In this document: piece by piece, positions 17,740 to 24,988 of the stretch
How the letters are laid out: every line of letters begins with the position of its first letter
How positions within the stretch are numbered: the stretch's first letter is position 1
Assembly: GCF_001542625.1 (NCBI RefSeq)
Contig: NZ_CP016279.1
Span: 4,402,001-4,466,000 of the forward strand
DNA from: Streptomyces griseochromogenes
GTDB lineage: Bacteria > Actinomycetota > Actinomycetes > Streptomycetales > Streptomycetaceae
Direction: 5' to 3'
Length of the DNA stretch: 64,000 nt
Program-made: the position numbers and the translations under genes
Notes under the pieces: model-generated
Told to the model about the DNA's origin: nothing
The model's database searches: none
Seen by the model: the letters and a program-made list of their open reading frames with translations, nothing else

Positions 17740-18144
17740 CTAGTCTCCCGTCGAACGCATTTTGAAACCGTCAGTAAGTGCGTTCGCGCGGAACTTCCGT
17801 GCAGCGGTGGCCACTTCGTGAGTGCGGGCCACCGCGAGCACATAGCCGATGCCCCGTTCTTCCAGTGCGGTCCGCAGAGTGGTGTTGCCGCCGCGGACCT
17901 CGTCGCGGACCTGGTCCGCGCCCCATTCGGCACGGCACAGCAGGTGCCGGATCCTGTCCGGCGTCGCCTCCGCAGCCCACTCCGCGATGGTCCAGCAGTT
18001 CTGGCGCGGCAGGTCGGACAGCAGCCCGAGCACCAACCGTGCAGCGTGACGCCGGGGTTCGACCCGGGCAGACCCGCCCGCTGTCCGGCCCGTCAAGGCT
18101 TCGAATGCCTCCCCGCCAGCCGGCCCCCTCGGCAGGGAGGTCAC
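17740..18144 (-). pseudogene. IS701-family transposase, N-terminal fragment
   Basis: The sequence VEPRRHAARLVLGLLSDLPRQNCWTIAEWAAEATPDRIRHLLCRAEWGADQVRDEVR is typical of the start of IS701 transposases. It jumps directly to GGNTTLRTALEERGIGYVLAVA, skipping the segment that normally contains the first catalytic Asp. The protein ends soon after. The missing continuation is recognisable about 3.6 kb away, at 13960-14095, on the same strand. Confidence 0.7.
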
Positions 18145-18174
18145 CGCCGGGTGCTCCCGCCCGAGGGAGAAGGC

Positions 18175-18510
18175 TCACAGCCCGGAACCACCCGTCGCGT
18201 CGATCACCCGTCCGGTCACCCAGCGCGCATCGTCCGAGGCGAGGAAGGCCACGATGTCGGCCGCGTCTTCCGGCTGCCCGACCCGGCCCAGCGCAGCCAG
18301 GGAGGCCGCATGGGCTTCGGCTTCCCGCGTAGCCGGCCGGCGTTGACGTCCGTGTCGATCACGGCGAGACGGGCCGCACCGCTGGAGATGTTGATGATCT
18401 GTCCCCCGTCGCGCAGCCGTTTCAGTCCCTCCTGCACGATGAATAATGGCGCGCGCACGTTCACGGCGAAGACCTCGTCGAAGCTCTGGTGCCAAGCGAG
18501 GGCGGCCACG
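18175..18510 (-). pseudogene. Short-chain dehydrogenase remnant
   Basis: VFAVNVRAPLFIVQEGLKRLRDGGQIINISSGAARLAV is the classical SDR segment around the catalytic Asn and Ser. The Tyr/Lys region is deleted, and the C-terminal part resumes in another frame as LGRVGQPEDAADIVAFLASDDARWVTGRVIDATGGSGL. The N-terminal cofactor domain is missing; that boundary coincides with the 5' end of the TetR gene on the other strand, marking a rearrangement junction near 18505. Confidence 0.7.
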
Positions 18511-19090
18511 GGCGTTCGACCGCACCGCGGCGCTGATGGCGGCCACCCGGCTGTTCTGGGAACGCGGCTACGAGGCCACGTCCATCGGTGAGCTGACGGC
18601 GGCGATGGGCATCAGGCCCGGCAGCTTGTATGCGGCCTTCGGCGACAAGAAGTCCCTGTTCCAAGAAGTCGTGCGCAGCTACGGCCGCTCACCCGTCGGC
18701 GCATTCATGGGCGTCGCCCTGGAGGAGCCCACGGCCTACGGCGCGTTCGCCCGCATCCTGCGGGAGGCAGCGGCCATCTATCCCGACCCCTCCCATCCGG
18801 CCGGCTGCCTGACGATCAGCGCAGCCACCAACGTCACCCCACAAGACGCCGAGATCGAGGTGTCTCTGCGCACCCTGCGCAACGAGAACCTGGCCACCTT
18901 CGAAGCCCGCCTGCACAGGGCGCATCAGACGGGCGAGCTACCCCCTGCGGCCAACCCCCGCTCGCCGGCCGCGTACTTCGCCGGAGTCATCCAGGGCATG
19001 TCGCAGCGCCCCCGCGACGGAGCCACGGCGGCCGAACTGACCGAAACCGCCGAACTGGCACTCACCGCATGGCCTGCGGCACAACACTGA
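18446..19090 (+). CDS. TetR/AcrR family regulator with a rearranged N-terminus
   Basis: From RGRPRAFDRTAALMAATRLFWERGYEATSIGELTAAMGIRPGSLYAAFGDKKSLF on, this is a normal TetR DNA-binding domain with a ligand-binding C-terminal part, about 190 residues. The residues before RGRPRAFD (MARARSRRRPRRSSGAK) are encoded by the antisense strand of the SDR remnant. The natural start was therefore probably lost, and translation may now begin inside foreign sequence. No ribosome binding site is visible before the ATG at 18446. It may have once controlled the dehydrogenase now destroyed beside it. Confidence 0.7.
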   Translation: MARARSRRRPRRSSGAKRGRPRAFDRTAALMAATRLFWERGYEATSIGELTAAMGIRPGSLYAAFGDKKSLFQEVVRSYGRSPVGAFMGVALEEPTAYGAFARILREAAAIYPDPSHPAGCLTISAATNVTPQDAEIEVSLRTLRNENLATFEARLHRAHQTGELPPAANPRSPAAYFAGVIQGMSQRPRDGATAAELTETAELALTAWPAAQH

Positions 19091-19159
19091 TGTGTGGTTC
19101 GACCGCGAACGTCGCTGCGGTCCACCCCTGACACCGACGTCGCACATCATGACGTCGGA

Positions 19160-19882
19160 CTACCGGTGTGCCAGGCCGTCGATCATCAGGGCGAGCGTGA
19201 AGTCGAACCGGTCGTGGCCCTCGCCGGCGGTGAGCTCGGCGGCGTGGCGGGTGGTGTGGGGGAAGGTCTCGGCAGGCAGGGCGGTGAATCGGCGTCGCAG
19301 TTCGTCGCGGTCGAGGACCCAAGCGGCGTCATCTTGCGCTGATCGCTGGCGCGCGATCGACACCTCGAGGCAGTAGGCGGCCACGTACAGCAGGACGGCG
19401 TCGATGGCCCAGGCGGCGGCCTGCGGGGCGACGCCGCCGGCGAGGAGGATCGCCAGCATTCCTTCGGTGACACGCACGGTCTCCAGGTCGCTGGGGGCCA
19501 TGGCCAGTGCGGCACGGGAGATTCCGGGGTATTTCAGGTACTGGTCACGTATCTGGGCGCACACGCCGCGGATCTGCTCCCGCCAGGCCGCGGGGTCGGG
19601 CTCGGGCAGTACGAGCTCGGCGCACAGCCGCCCGATGAGCAGCTCGTCGAGGTCGGCCTTGTTGACCACGTGGGCGTAGAGCGAGGCGGGTCCCGTGTCG
19701 AGCGCGCCGGCCAGTCGGCGCATGGTCAGTGCCTCGTAGCCCTCTGTAGCGACGACGCCCAGCGCGGTGTCGACGACCTGCTGCACGGTGATCGGGGCCT
19801 TGCGGCGCCGCGGCCTGGGGTCGGCTTCGGCCTCGGGGTTCGGCGGCTGGTGACGCGCCGCGCGTCGCTCTCTCGGGTTCAC
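19160..19882 (-). CDS. TetR family regulator (TetR_C-type ligand domain)
   Basis: About 240 residues. The N-terminal helix-turn-helix is ITVQQVVDTALGVVATEGYEALTMRRLAGALDTGPASLYAHVVNKADL, and the C-terminal domain (LRRRFTALPAETFPHTTRHAAEL ... FDFTLALMIDGLAHR) resembles the tetracycline-repressor C-terminal family. The GTG at 19882 is used as the start; longer reading enters the operator region. It is divergent from the FAD monooxygenase gene, with two palindromes between them, and so most likely represses itself and that oxygenase until a ligand is bound. Confidence 0.85.
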   Translation of the reverse strand: MNPRERRAARHQPPNPEAEADPRPRRRKAPITVQQVVDTALGVVATEGYEALTMRRLAGALDTGPASLYAHVVNKADLDELLIGRLCAELVLPEPDPAAWREQIRGVCAQIRDQYLKYPGISRAALAMAPSDLETVRVTEGMLAILLAGGVAPQAAAWAIDAVLLYVAAYCLEVSIARQRSAQDDAAWVLDRDELRRRFTALPAETFPHTTRHAAELTAGEGHDRFDFTLALMIDGLAHR

Positions 19883-19902
19883 GCAACCATCATAGCTTGA
19901 CG

Positions 19903-19932
19903 CGAACGCCGTTCGTATATAGAACACTGTTC
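19903..19932. promoter_or_regulatory. Tandem palindromes, probable TetR operators
   Basis: CGAAC-GCC-GTTCG (19903-19915) and GAACA-C-TGTTC (19922-19932) are both perfect inverted repeats, with centres 18 bp apart and an AT-rich TATATA between. They sit in the short divergent promoter region between the TetR and monooxygenase genes. Confidence 0.65.
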
Positions 19933-19959
19933 GTGTCAATGGACGTGAGTAAGGACGTG

Positions 19960-21561
19960 ATGGATGTGAACCAGAACGTGGACGTGACCGTGGTCGGAGC
20001 CGGGCCGGTGGGCCTCGTGCTCGCCGCGGAGCTGGCGCTCGCCGGGGCGACGGTGCAGATACTCGAACGACGGGCCGAGCCGGACGAGGCGGTCAAGGCG
20101 GGGGCGATCAATGTGCCGGCGGCCGAGGCGCTTGACCGCCGCGGGCTGCTGTCCGCCGCCGAAAAGGTGCAGCGAGAGACGCTCGAGCGGGTGGGGCCGT
20201 TCGCTCGCAAGGTCGACGACCAGCAGCCCGGTGGCGGCCGGCGAGCGCGCGAGCCGCGCTTCACCGGGCATTTCGCGGGGATGATCCTCGACGCCGACCT
20301 CGTGGACTGGTCCGATCCCGACCTCGCCGCGCACACCGCGGTCGCCGGAGCGAGGATGGTGCCGCAGTGGGAGCTGGAGAAGCTGTTGGCCGACCATGTC
20401 GCGCGACTCGGCATACCGGTGCGTCGCGAGGTGGAGGTCACCGCGCTCGAAGACACCGGCGACGGCGTGCTCGTCGGCACCACTGCCGGCACGGTGCGCA
20501 CCGGATGGCTGGTCGGGTGCGACGGTGGGCGCAGCACTGTGCGCCGCCTCGCGGGCTTCGATTTCCCCGGCACCGACCCCGAACTGGCCGGACTCCTGGG
20601 GATCGTCGACATCGCCGACCCGGAGAAGCTCGTGAACGGATGGGTGTGGTCGGCCCGGGGGGCGTACCGCTACGGGCCACAGCCCGGGCGGGTCGTCACC
20701 GTGGAGGCCGACGGCGCTTCCGCCCACGCTCGGCTTCGCTCGCGCGGGGGGACCCCCATGGCGCCGGTCACCCTCGAGGAGTTGCAGACCACTCTGCGCC
20801 GGGTCTCGGGCACCGACGTCACACTGACCGCGCTGCGCGGCGCCGCGACCCGCTGGACCGACAACGCCCGCCAGGCCGCGACCTACCGGTCGGGCCGGGT
20901 GCTTCTGGCCGGCGACGCGGCGCACGTGCACTCGCCGTTCAGCGGTCAGGGGCTCAATCTCGGGATCGGCGACGCGACGAACCTCGGCTGGAAGCTCGGT
21001 GCCGTGGTCGCCGGGTGGGCGCCCGAAGGGCTGCTCGACACGTACGACGCCGAGCGGCGTCCCCTTGGCGCCCGGGTGCTGGACTGGACGCGGGCGCAGA
21101 CCGGGGTGATGCGCGGGGACGTCAAGTCGGCCGCGCTCCGGGAGGTCGTCTCCGACCTGCTGAGCACTCGGGAGGGCGCGACGTACGCGGTCAAGAAGAT
21201 CTCCGGCGTCACGCAGCGCATCGACCTGCCCGGTGACCATCCGCTGGTCGGCCGGTTCGTCCCCGACCTGTGGCTGACGGACGGCTCCCGTCTGGTCGAC
21301 CACGGTCACGGCGGCGGGTTCCTGCTGCTCGACCGCACGGCGGACGGCGCGTTCGCCCGTCTCGCCGCGGCCTGGGCCGGGCGAGTGGGCAGCGTGACCG
21401 ACGACCATGCAACGCCGACCGGGGTGTTGGTGCGCCCGGACGGGGTGGTCGCCTGGGCCTCCGACGCCACCGTCATCGCCGCCGTCACCGGCCTCGAAGC
21501 CGCCCTGCACCGATGGGCCGGCGCGCCGTCGTCCTCACCCGAGCACGAGCCGGTGAGCTGA
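19960..21561 (+). CDS. FAD-dependent aromatic monooxygenase (PHBH-type hydroxylase)
   Basis: About 533 residues, the length of polyketide/rifampicin-type hydroxylases. The FAD-binding motif is VVGAGPVGLVLAAELALAGA near the N-terminus, a GCDGGRSTVRRLAG segment is the second conserved block (DG motif), and GDAAHVHSPFSGQGLNLGIGDATNLGWKL is the ribityl-binding GD motif. A thioredoxin-like C-terminal domain follows. It uses NAD(P)H and O2 to hydroxylate an aromatic substrate and can inactivate antibiotics. The ATG at 19960 has AAGGA upstream; an ATG at 19939 is possible. It is divergent from its presumed TetR repressor. Confidence 0.9.
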   Translation: MDVNQNVDVTVVGAGPVGLVLAAELALAGATVQILERRAEPDEAVKAGAINVPAAEALDRRGLLSAAEKVQRETLERVGPFARKVDDQQPGGGRRAREPRFTGHFAGMILDADLVDWSDPDLAAHTAVAGARMVPQWELEKLLADHVARLGIPVRREVEVTALEDTGDGVLVGTTAGTVRTGWLVGCDGGRSTVRRLAGFDFPGTDPELAGLLGIVDIADPEKLVNGWVWSARGAYRYGPQPGRVVTVEADGASAHARLRSRGGTPMAPVTLEELQTTLRRVSGTDVTLTALRGAATRWTDNARQAATYRSGRVLLAGDAAHVHSPFSGQGLNLGIGDATNLGWKLGAVVAGWAPEGLLDTYDAERRPLGARVLDWTRAQTGVMRGDVKSAALREVVSDLLSTREGATYAVKKISGVTQRIDLPGDHPLVGRFVPDLWLTDGSRLVDHGHGGGFLLLDRTADGAFARLAAAWAGRVGSVTDDHATPTGVLVRPDGVVAWASDATVIAAVTGLEAALHRWAGAPSSSPEHEPVS

Positions 21562-21661
21562 ACCCCTGTCCGCTGCGAGACCCGGACTGCCCCCGCCGCG
21601 CACAGTCAGTGGCTACCTCTGATGAATTCCGTTCCGATACTCCAACTCCCCATGGATCGCC

Positions 21662-21889
21662 ATGTGGTCATCCTTCCGGTCGCCGGTGCAGCGCGCACCG
21701 CCGTTTTTGACCGACACGGGGAAAGCGGGCGTGACATCCGACTGTCCAGAATGTGGAAGGTACTGGACGGTCGGGTCGAACGGCCCGGATGGGCAACGTA
21801 CTTGCTCGTCCGGCTGCCACAAACGGGCCTGGCGCAGTCGGCGGACGGGGCGGGTCCGGGATATGAGACCGCGCGTCCAGTGGCCATGA
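21662..21889 (+). CDS. Small Cys-rich zinc-ribbon-like protein (uncertain)
   Basis: A 75-residue reading frame contains DCPECGRYWTV followed by RTCSSGCHKRAW, a Cys-x2-Cys and Cys-x3-Cys pair as in small Streptomyces zinc-ribbon proteins (the CSxxCRxRAxR type). A basic RRTGR tail follows. The start lacks a good ribosome binding site, and the N-terminal 25 residues look random, so this may be the remnant of a larger protein. It overlaps other open frames, none of which is better. Confidence 0.35.
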   Translation: MWSSFRSPVQRAPPFLTDTGKAGVTSDCPECGRYWTVGSNGPDGQRTCSSGCHKRAWRSRRTGRVRDMRPRVQWP

Positions 21890-21965
21890 GGCCGCGTCAC
21901 GCGCGGGGTCACATGCCCTCATAAGGGCATCGCGATGCCTGGAACGCCGAGAACCGTGCATCGGC

Positions 21966-22322
21966 TCAGGCAGCGAACCATGGAACCCGGCAGGTGTGGG
22001 GCGCCATTCCTTCCGGGCACAAAGTCTTGATCACTTCCTTGCGGATCGCTCGCCAGGCCCGCAGGGAACACGCCAGGTGGACGCGCAGCTCAACCGCTTC
22101 CCGCTCACCGCTGCTTTGGCCAGGATGCTCGAAGGCCCACTGTTCCGCCAGAAAATCGTACATTTCGGCAGTCGTCAGGTCGCTGTCAGGATAGGTACGC
22201 GCAACGTCCGCCTTGACGATCCGGGCGCTCCGGAACCCTGCCGTGCGGTCGACGAGTTCCCTGACCCATGCCAGTCCCTGCTCGTCCGTGTACAAACCGA
22301 ACCTCAGAATACGCATCCTCAT
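21966..22322 (-). CDS. Hypothetical protein, 118 residues
   Basis: A soluble protein with regular helical segments: LYTDEQGLAWVRELVDRTAGF, TTAEMYDFLAEQWAFEH and SGEREAVELRVHLACSLRAWRAIRKEVIKTL. It ends with a Cys-Pro segment and CRVPWFAA. Codon choice fits a real gene. I do not recognise the family and see no signal peptide or membrane segment. It is not in an operon. Confidence 0.55.
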   Translation of the reverse strand: MRMRILRFGLYTDEQGLAWVRELVDRTAGFRSARIVKADVARTYPDSDLTTAEMYDFLAEQWAFEHPGQSSGEREAVELRVHLACSLRAWRAIRKEVIKTLCPEGMAPHTCRVPWFAA

Positions 22323-22740
22323 GACGGAACGAACCTACTGATCATCAGCCTTCGGCGACAACGATTAACCTTCAACGGCACAGGGCATGCGGCGGGCATT
22401 TCGTTGGTCATCGCGACATGAACGATTCCCCGACCTGTCTCCCTCGGACAGGACGGAGCCGACTGCCTGGCCAGGTGCGCTGTGCGACCTTTTCCCCGGG
22501 TGGCGAGGTGCGGGGTCGGGAACGGTCTGCGCGGCGTCGCCCCGAGTTTGGATCTCGGTGGCTCCAGTGGCATCGTTCTGGTCTGCGCGAACTGACGTCC
22601 GGTCACGTCATCGAGGGCGATGCGAACGACATGTCTTAGCCGTCTTGTTGTCCTTACATCTTGACGTTTCTCGTTGTTCCGCGTTTTGTTTCCGCCACAT
22701 GGGTTGTCATGATGCTCCCTCATTACGGAAGGCACCTGAC
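22323..22740. other. Intergenic region upstream of the sugar-binding protein
   Basis: About 420 bases between divergent genes. It contains relatively AT-rich DNA around 22640-22700 that probably holds the promoter of the binding-protein gene. No coding frame is supported. Confidence 0.4.
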
Positions 22741-23877
22741 GTGAGCGCTCTTACCACCTCCAGGCCCCCCGCGCGTCAAATCGCGCTGGCCCTGGCCACC
22801 TCCATGTCGGCTCTCACGCTCACCGCGTGCGGCGCCGTCGACAACCTTGGCGGGAGCGGCGATTCCGCATCCCCGAAGAAGGGCGACGACATCACGGTGG
22901 GGCTGCTCCTGCCCGACAAGGACACGGCTCGCTTCGAGAAGTTCGACTACCCCATCATCAAGAAGGAGGTCGCCTCCCTCACGCACGGCAAGGGCAAGGT
23001 CGTCTACGCCAACGCCGAGGCGAGCCCGGCCACCCAGAGTCGGCAGTTCCGGCAGATAGTGGACAAGAAGGTCGACGTCATTCTGGTGGACGCGCTGGAC
23101 GCCAAGGCCATCGCTCCGGACGTACAGAAGGCCAAGGACGCGGGCATACCGGTCATCGCGTACGACAGGCTCGCGCAGGGCCCGATCGACGCGTACGTCT
23201 CCCACGACAATGAGCTCGTCGGCGAGGTGCAGGGCCGCGCCATCATCGAGGCGCTCGGCTCGAAGGCGTCCAGCAGCAAGATCGTGATGATGAACGGCGA
23301 CCCCGCGGACCCGAACACGGCGAAGTTCAAGGAGGGCGCTCTCGGCGAGCTCAAGGACAAGGTCCAGATCGCCAAGCAGTACGACACCGACAAATGGTCG
23401 CCGGTACTCGCCAAAGCGAAGATGAAGAAGGCGATCCAGGCCATCGGCCTCAACAACATCGCCGCCGTCTACTCGGCCAACGACGGCATGGCCGGCGCCG
23501 TCATCGACGCGCTGAAGGAGGCCGGCGCCACCAAGGTCCCGCCGGTGACCGGGCAGGACGCGAATCTGGACGCGGTGCAGCGGATCGTCTCGGGCGAGCA
23601 GTACATGACCGTGTACAAGTCGTTCCTGGACGAGGCCACCAACGCCGCGAAGATGGCGGTGGACAAGGTCCAGGGCCGTGACATCTCGTTCGACGCGCTG
23701 ACCCGCGACACCGTCGACAGCCCGACGACGAAGAAGATCCCCGCGATGCTCGTGCCGGTGGTCGTCCTCACGAAGGACAACATCAAGGCCACGGTGATCG
23801 CGGATGGCGTCTACTCGGTGAAGGACATCTGCACCCCCAAGTACGAGGCGGACTGCGCTGCCGTCGGGCTGAAGTAG
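22741..23877 (+). CDS. Sugar ABC transporter substrate-binding lipoprotein (xylose/ribose type), orphan
   Basis: A 378-residue protein starting at GTG behind GGAAGG. The N-terminus is a lipoprotein signal with LTAC (Cys30). The mature part is a periplasmic-binding-protein type I fold similar to XylF: VGLLLPDKDTARFEKFDYPIIKKEV, DVILVDALDAKAIAPDVQKAKDAGIPVIAYDRLAQG, MMNGDPADPNTAKFKEGAL, and VTGQDANLDAVQRIVSGEQYMTVYK. It should capture a pentose-like sugar for an ABC importer, but no permease or ATPase gene is adjacent. It may work with a remote transporter or as a sensor. A strong terminator follows. Confidence 0.88.
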   Translation: MSALTTSRPPARQIALALATSMSALTLTACGAVDNLGGSGDSASPKKGDDITVGLLLPDKDTARFEKFDYPIIKKEVASLTHGKGKVVYANAEASPATQSRQFRQIVDKKVDVILVDALDAKAIAPDVQKAKDAGIPVIAYDRLAQGPIDAYVSHDNELVGEVQGRAIIEALGSKASSSKIVMMNGDPADPNTAKFKEGALGELKDKVQIAKQYDTDKWSPVLAKAKMKKAIQAIGLNNIAAVYSANDGMAGAVIDALKEAGATKVPPVTGQDANLDAVQRIVSGEQYMTVYKSFLDEATNAAKMAVDKVQGRDISFDALTRDTVDSPTTKKIPAMLVPVVVLTKDNIKATVIADGVYSVKDICTPKYEADCAAVGLK

Positions 23878-23963
23878 CACCGCTCCTCCGCCGCGCGTCG
23901 ACGCATGGCCTCCTCCGGGCAATCAAGGTCCCTGACCTCCGTGGAGGTCTGACCTGCCTGCAG

Positions 23964-23986
23964 CGGTACGGCGCCGCGCCGTACCG
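23964..23986. terminator. Perfect hairpin between convergent genes
   Basis: CGGTACGGCG (23964-23973) pairs fully with 23977-23986, leaving a three-base loop. It lies between the convergent substrate-binding-protein and monooxygenase genes and could serve both directions. Confidence 0.65.
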
Positions 23987-24020
23987 GCCTTCGGTGTGGC
24001 GCGACGACTCGGGGGAGTGT

Positions 24021-24983
24021 TCAGAAACGGACTGTGACGAGGTAGAAGACGGCCGCCCAGAAGACCATCGCCATCGCCACGATGCCCAGGCCGCGGGCGT
24101 TGGATCTGGCCGCCGGTTCGTCCGGGGGCGGGCGCAGCCAGCGTCCGAGAAGCGGGTTCACGTAGTAGGGCATCGTGAGGAAGCTCATGATGAAACTCGA
24201 CAGCAGGTTGCCCACGAGCAGGCCGATCCAGAGCGGCATGTGCAGGGGGAGCAACGCGAGCGTCAGCAGGACGACGGTCGGGTACAGACCGACCCAGACG
24301 GCGAGGGAGGTCTTGGTCTCGGAGGGCGGTGGCGGTGCCTGCTTGCCGTTGCCCTCGAAGGCGAACCAGCTGCCGAACGAGTTGTCGATCGTGCGCAGTC
24401 TGAAGTCGTTGAACTTCTCGCCCTGGGCCAGGACCTCCTGCCGCTGCGGCGACGTCAGCCAGGCGTCGAGATGTTCGGCGCTGTCGTAGCGGTACAGGGT
24501 GGTCCATTCCTCCTGCAGTCCCTCGATGGGGCGGAACAGCTCGGTGCCGCGAAACCCCTCGAACTTGCGCTCCTCCTCGGCCATGTGGTGCTGCCAGTCG
24601 AGGAAGTCGTCGACGTGGTTCGGGGGGACACGGTGGGTGACCACCACGGTCACCAGCGGATCCAGCGACCGTGTGCCGCTGCTGACCACCTGCTGCGTCG
24701 CCGGACCGTCGAAGTACTTGGCGCCGACATCGAGATACGTCTGTCTGGTCGCGCTGTTGATCCATGCCTGCAGATGCGCCACCGAGTCGAACCGGTATAC
24801 GACGACCCAGTCGGGCTGCAGGGGTGTCGGCCGGGAGATCTCGGCGCCGAGGAAACCGGGGTAGTAGGCGGCCGCGGTGTTGAGGTCCTCCTGCCACTGC
24901 TCGTACTCCCGCTCCATCCCGGGCAGGACCTTCTGGCCGATGATCGCCGTCGCCGCGGAGGCTACGTTCTTTGCGCTGTTCAT
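24021..24983 (-). CDS. Duplicated antibiotic-biosynthesis-monooxygenase (ABM) domain membrane protein
   Basis: A 320-residue protein with two ABM-like ferredoxin-fold domains in tandem (about 10-105 and 108-205). Each contains the WxxxL/FRGTELFRP and VVYRFDSVAHLQAWI or TLYRYDSAEHLDAWL pattern. Three C-terminal membrane helices follow (about 230-250, 255-280 and 300-320). ABM proteins oxidise quinone-like or haem substrates without a cofactor. The gene starts 6 bases after the molybdo-hydroxylase stop and is the third gene of that operon, so it may act on the same pathway or handle a reactive product at the membrane. Confidence 0.85.
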   Translation of the reverse strand: MNSAKNVASAATAIIGQKVLPGMEREYEQWQEDLNTAAAYYPGFLGAEISRPTPLQPDWVVVYRFDSVAHLQAWINSATRQTYLDVGAKYFDGPATQQVVSSGTRSLDPLVTVVVTHRVPPNHVDDFLDWQHHMAEEERKFEGFRGTELFRPIEGLQEEWTTLYRYDSAEHLDAWLTSPQRQEVLAQGEKFNDFRLRTIDNSFGSWFAFEGNGKQAPPPPSETKTSLAVWVGLYPTVVLLTLALLPLHMPLWIGLLVGNLLSSFIMSFLTMPYYVNPLLGRWLRPPPDEPAARSNARGLGIVAMAMVFWAAVFYLVTVRF

Positions 24984-24988
24984 GGTGC

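Noticed and set aside
19936..21510. A 524-codon open frame opposite the FAD monooxygenase
   Set aside because: Antisense shadow of a gene with all flavin-binding motifs; no family resemblance.
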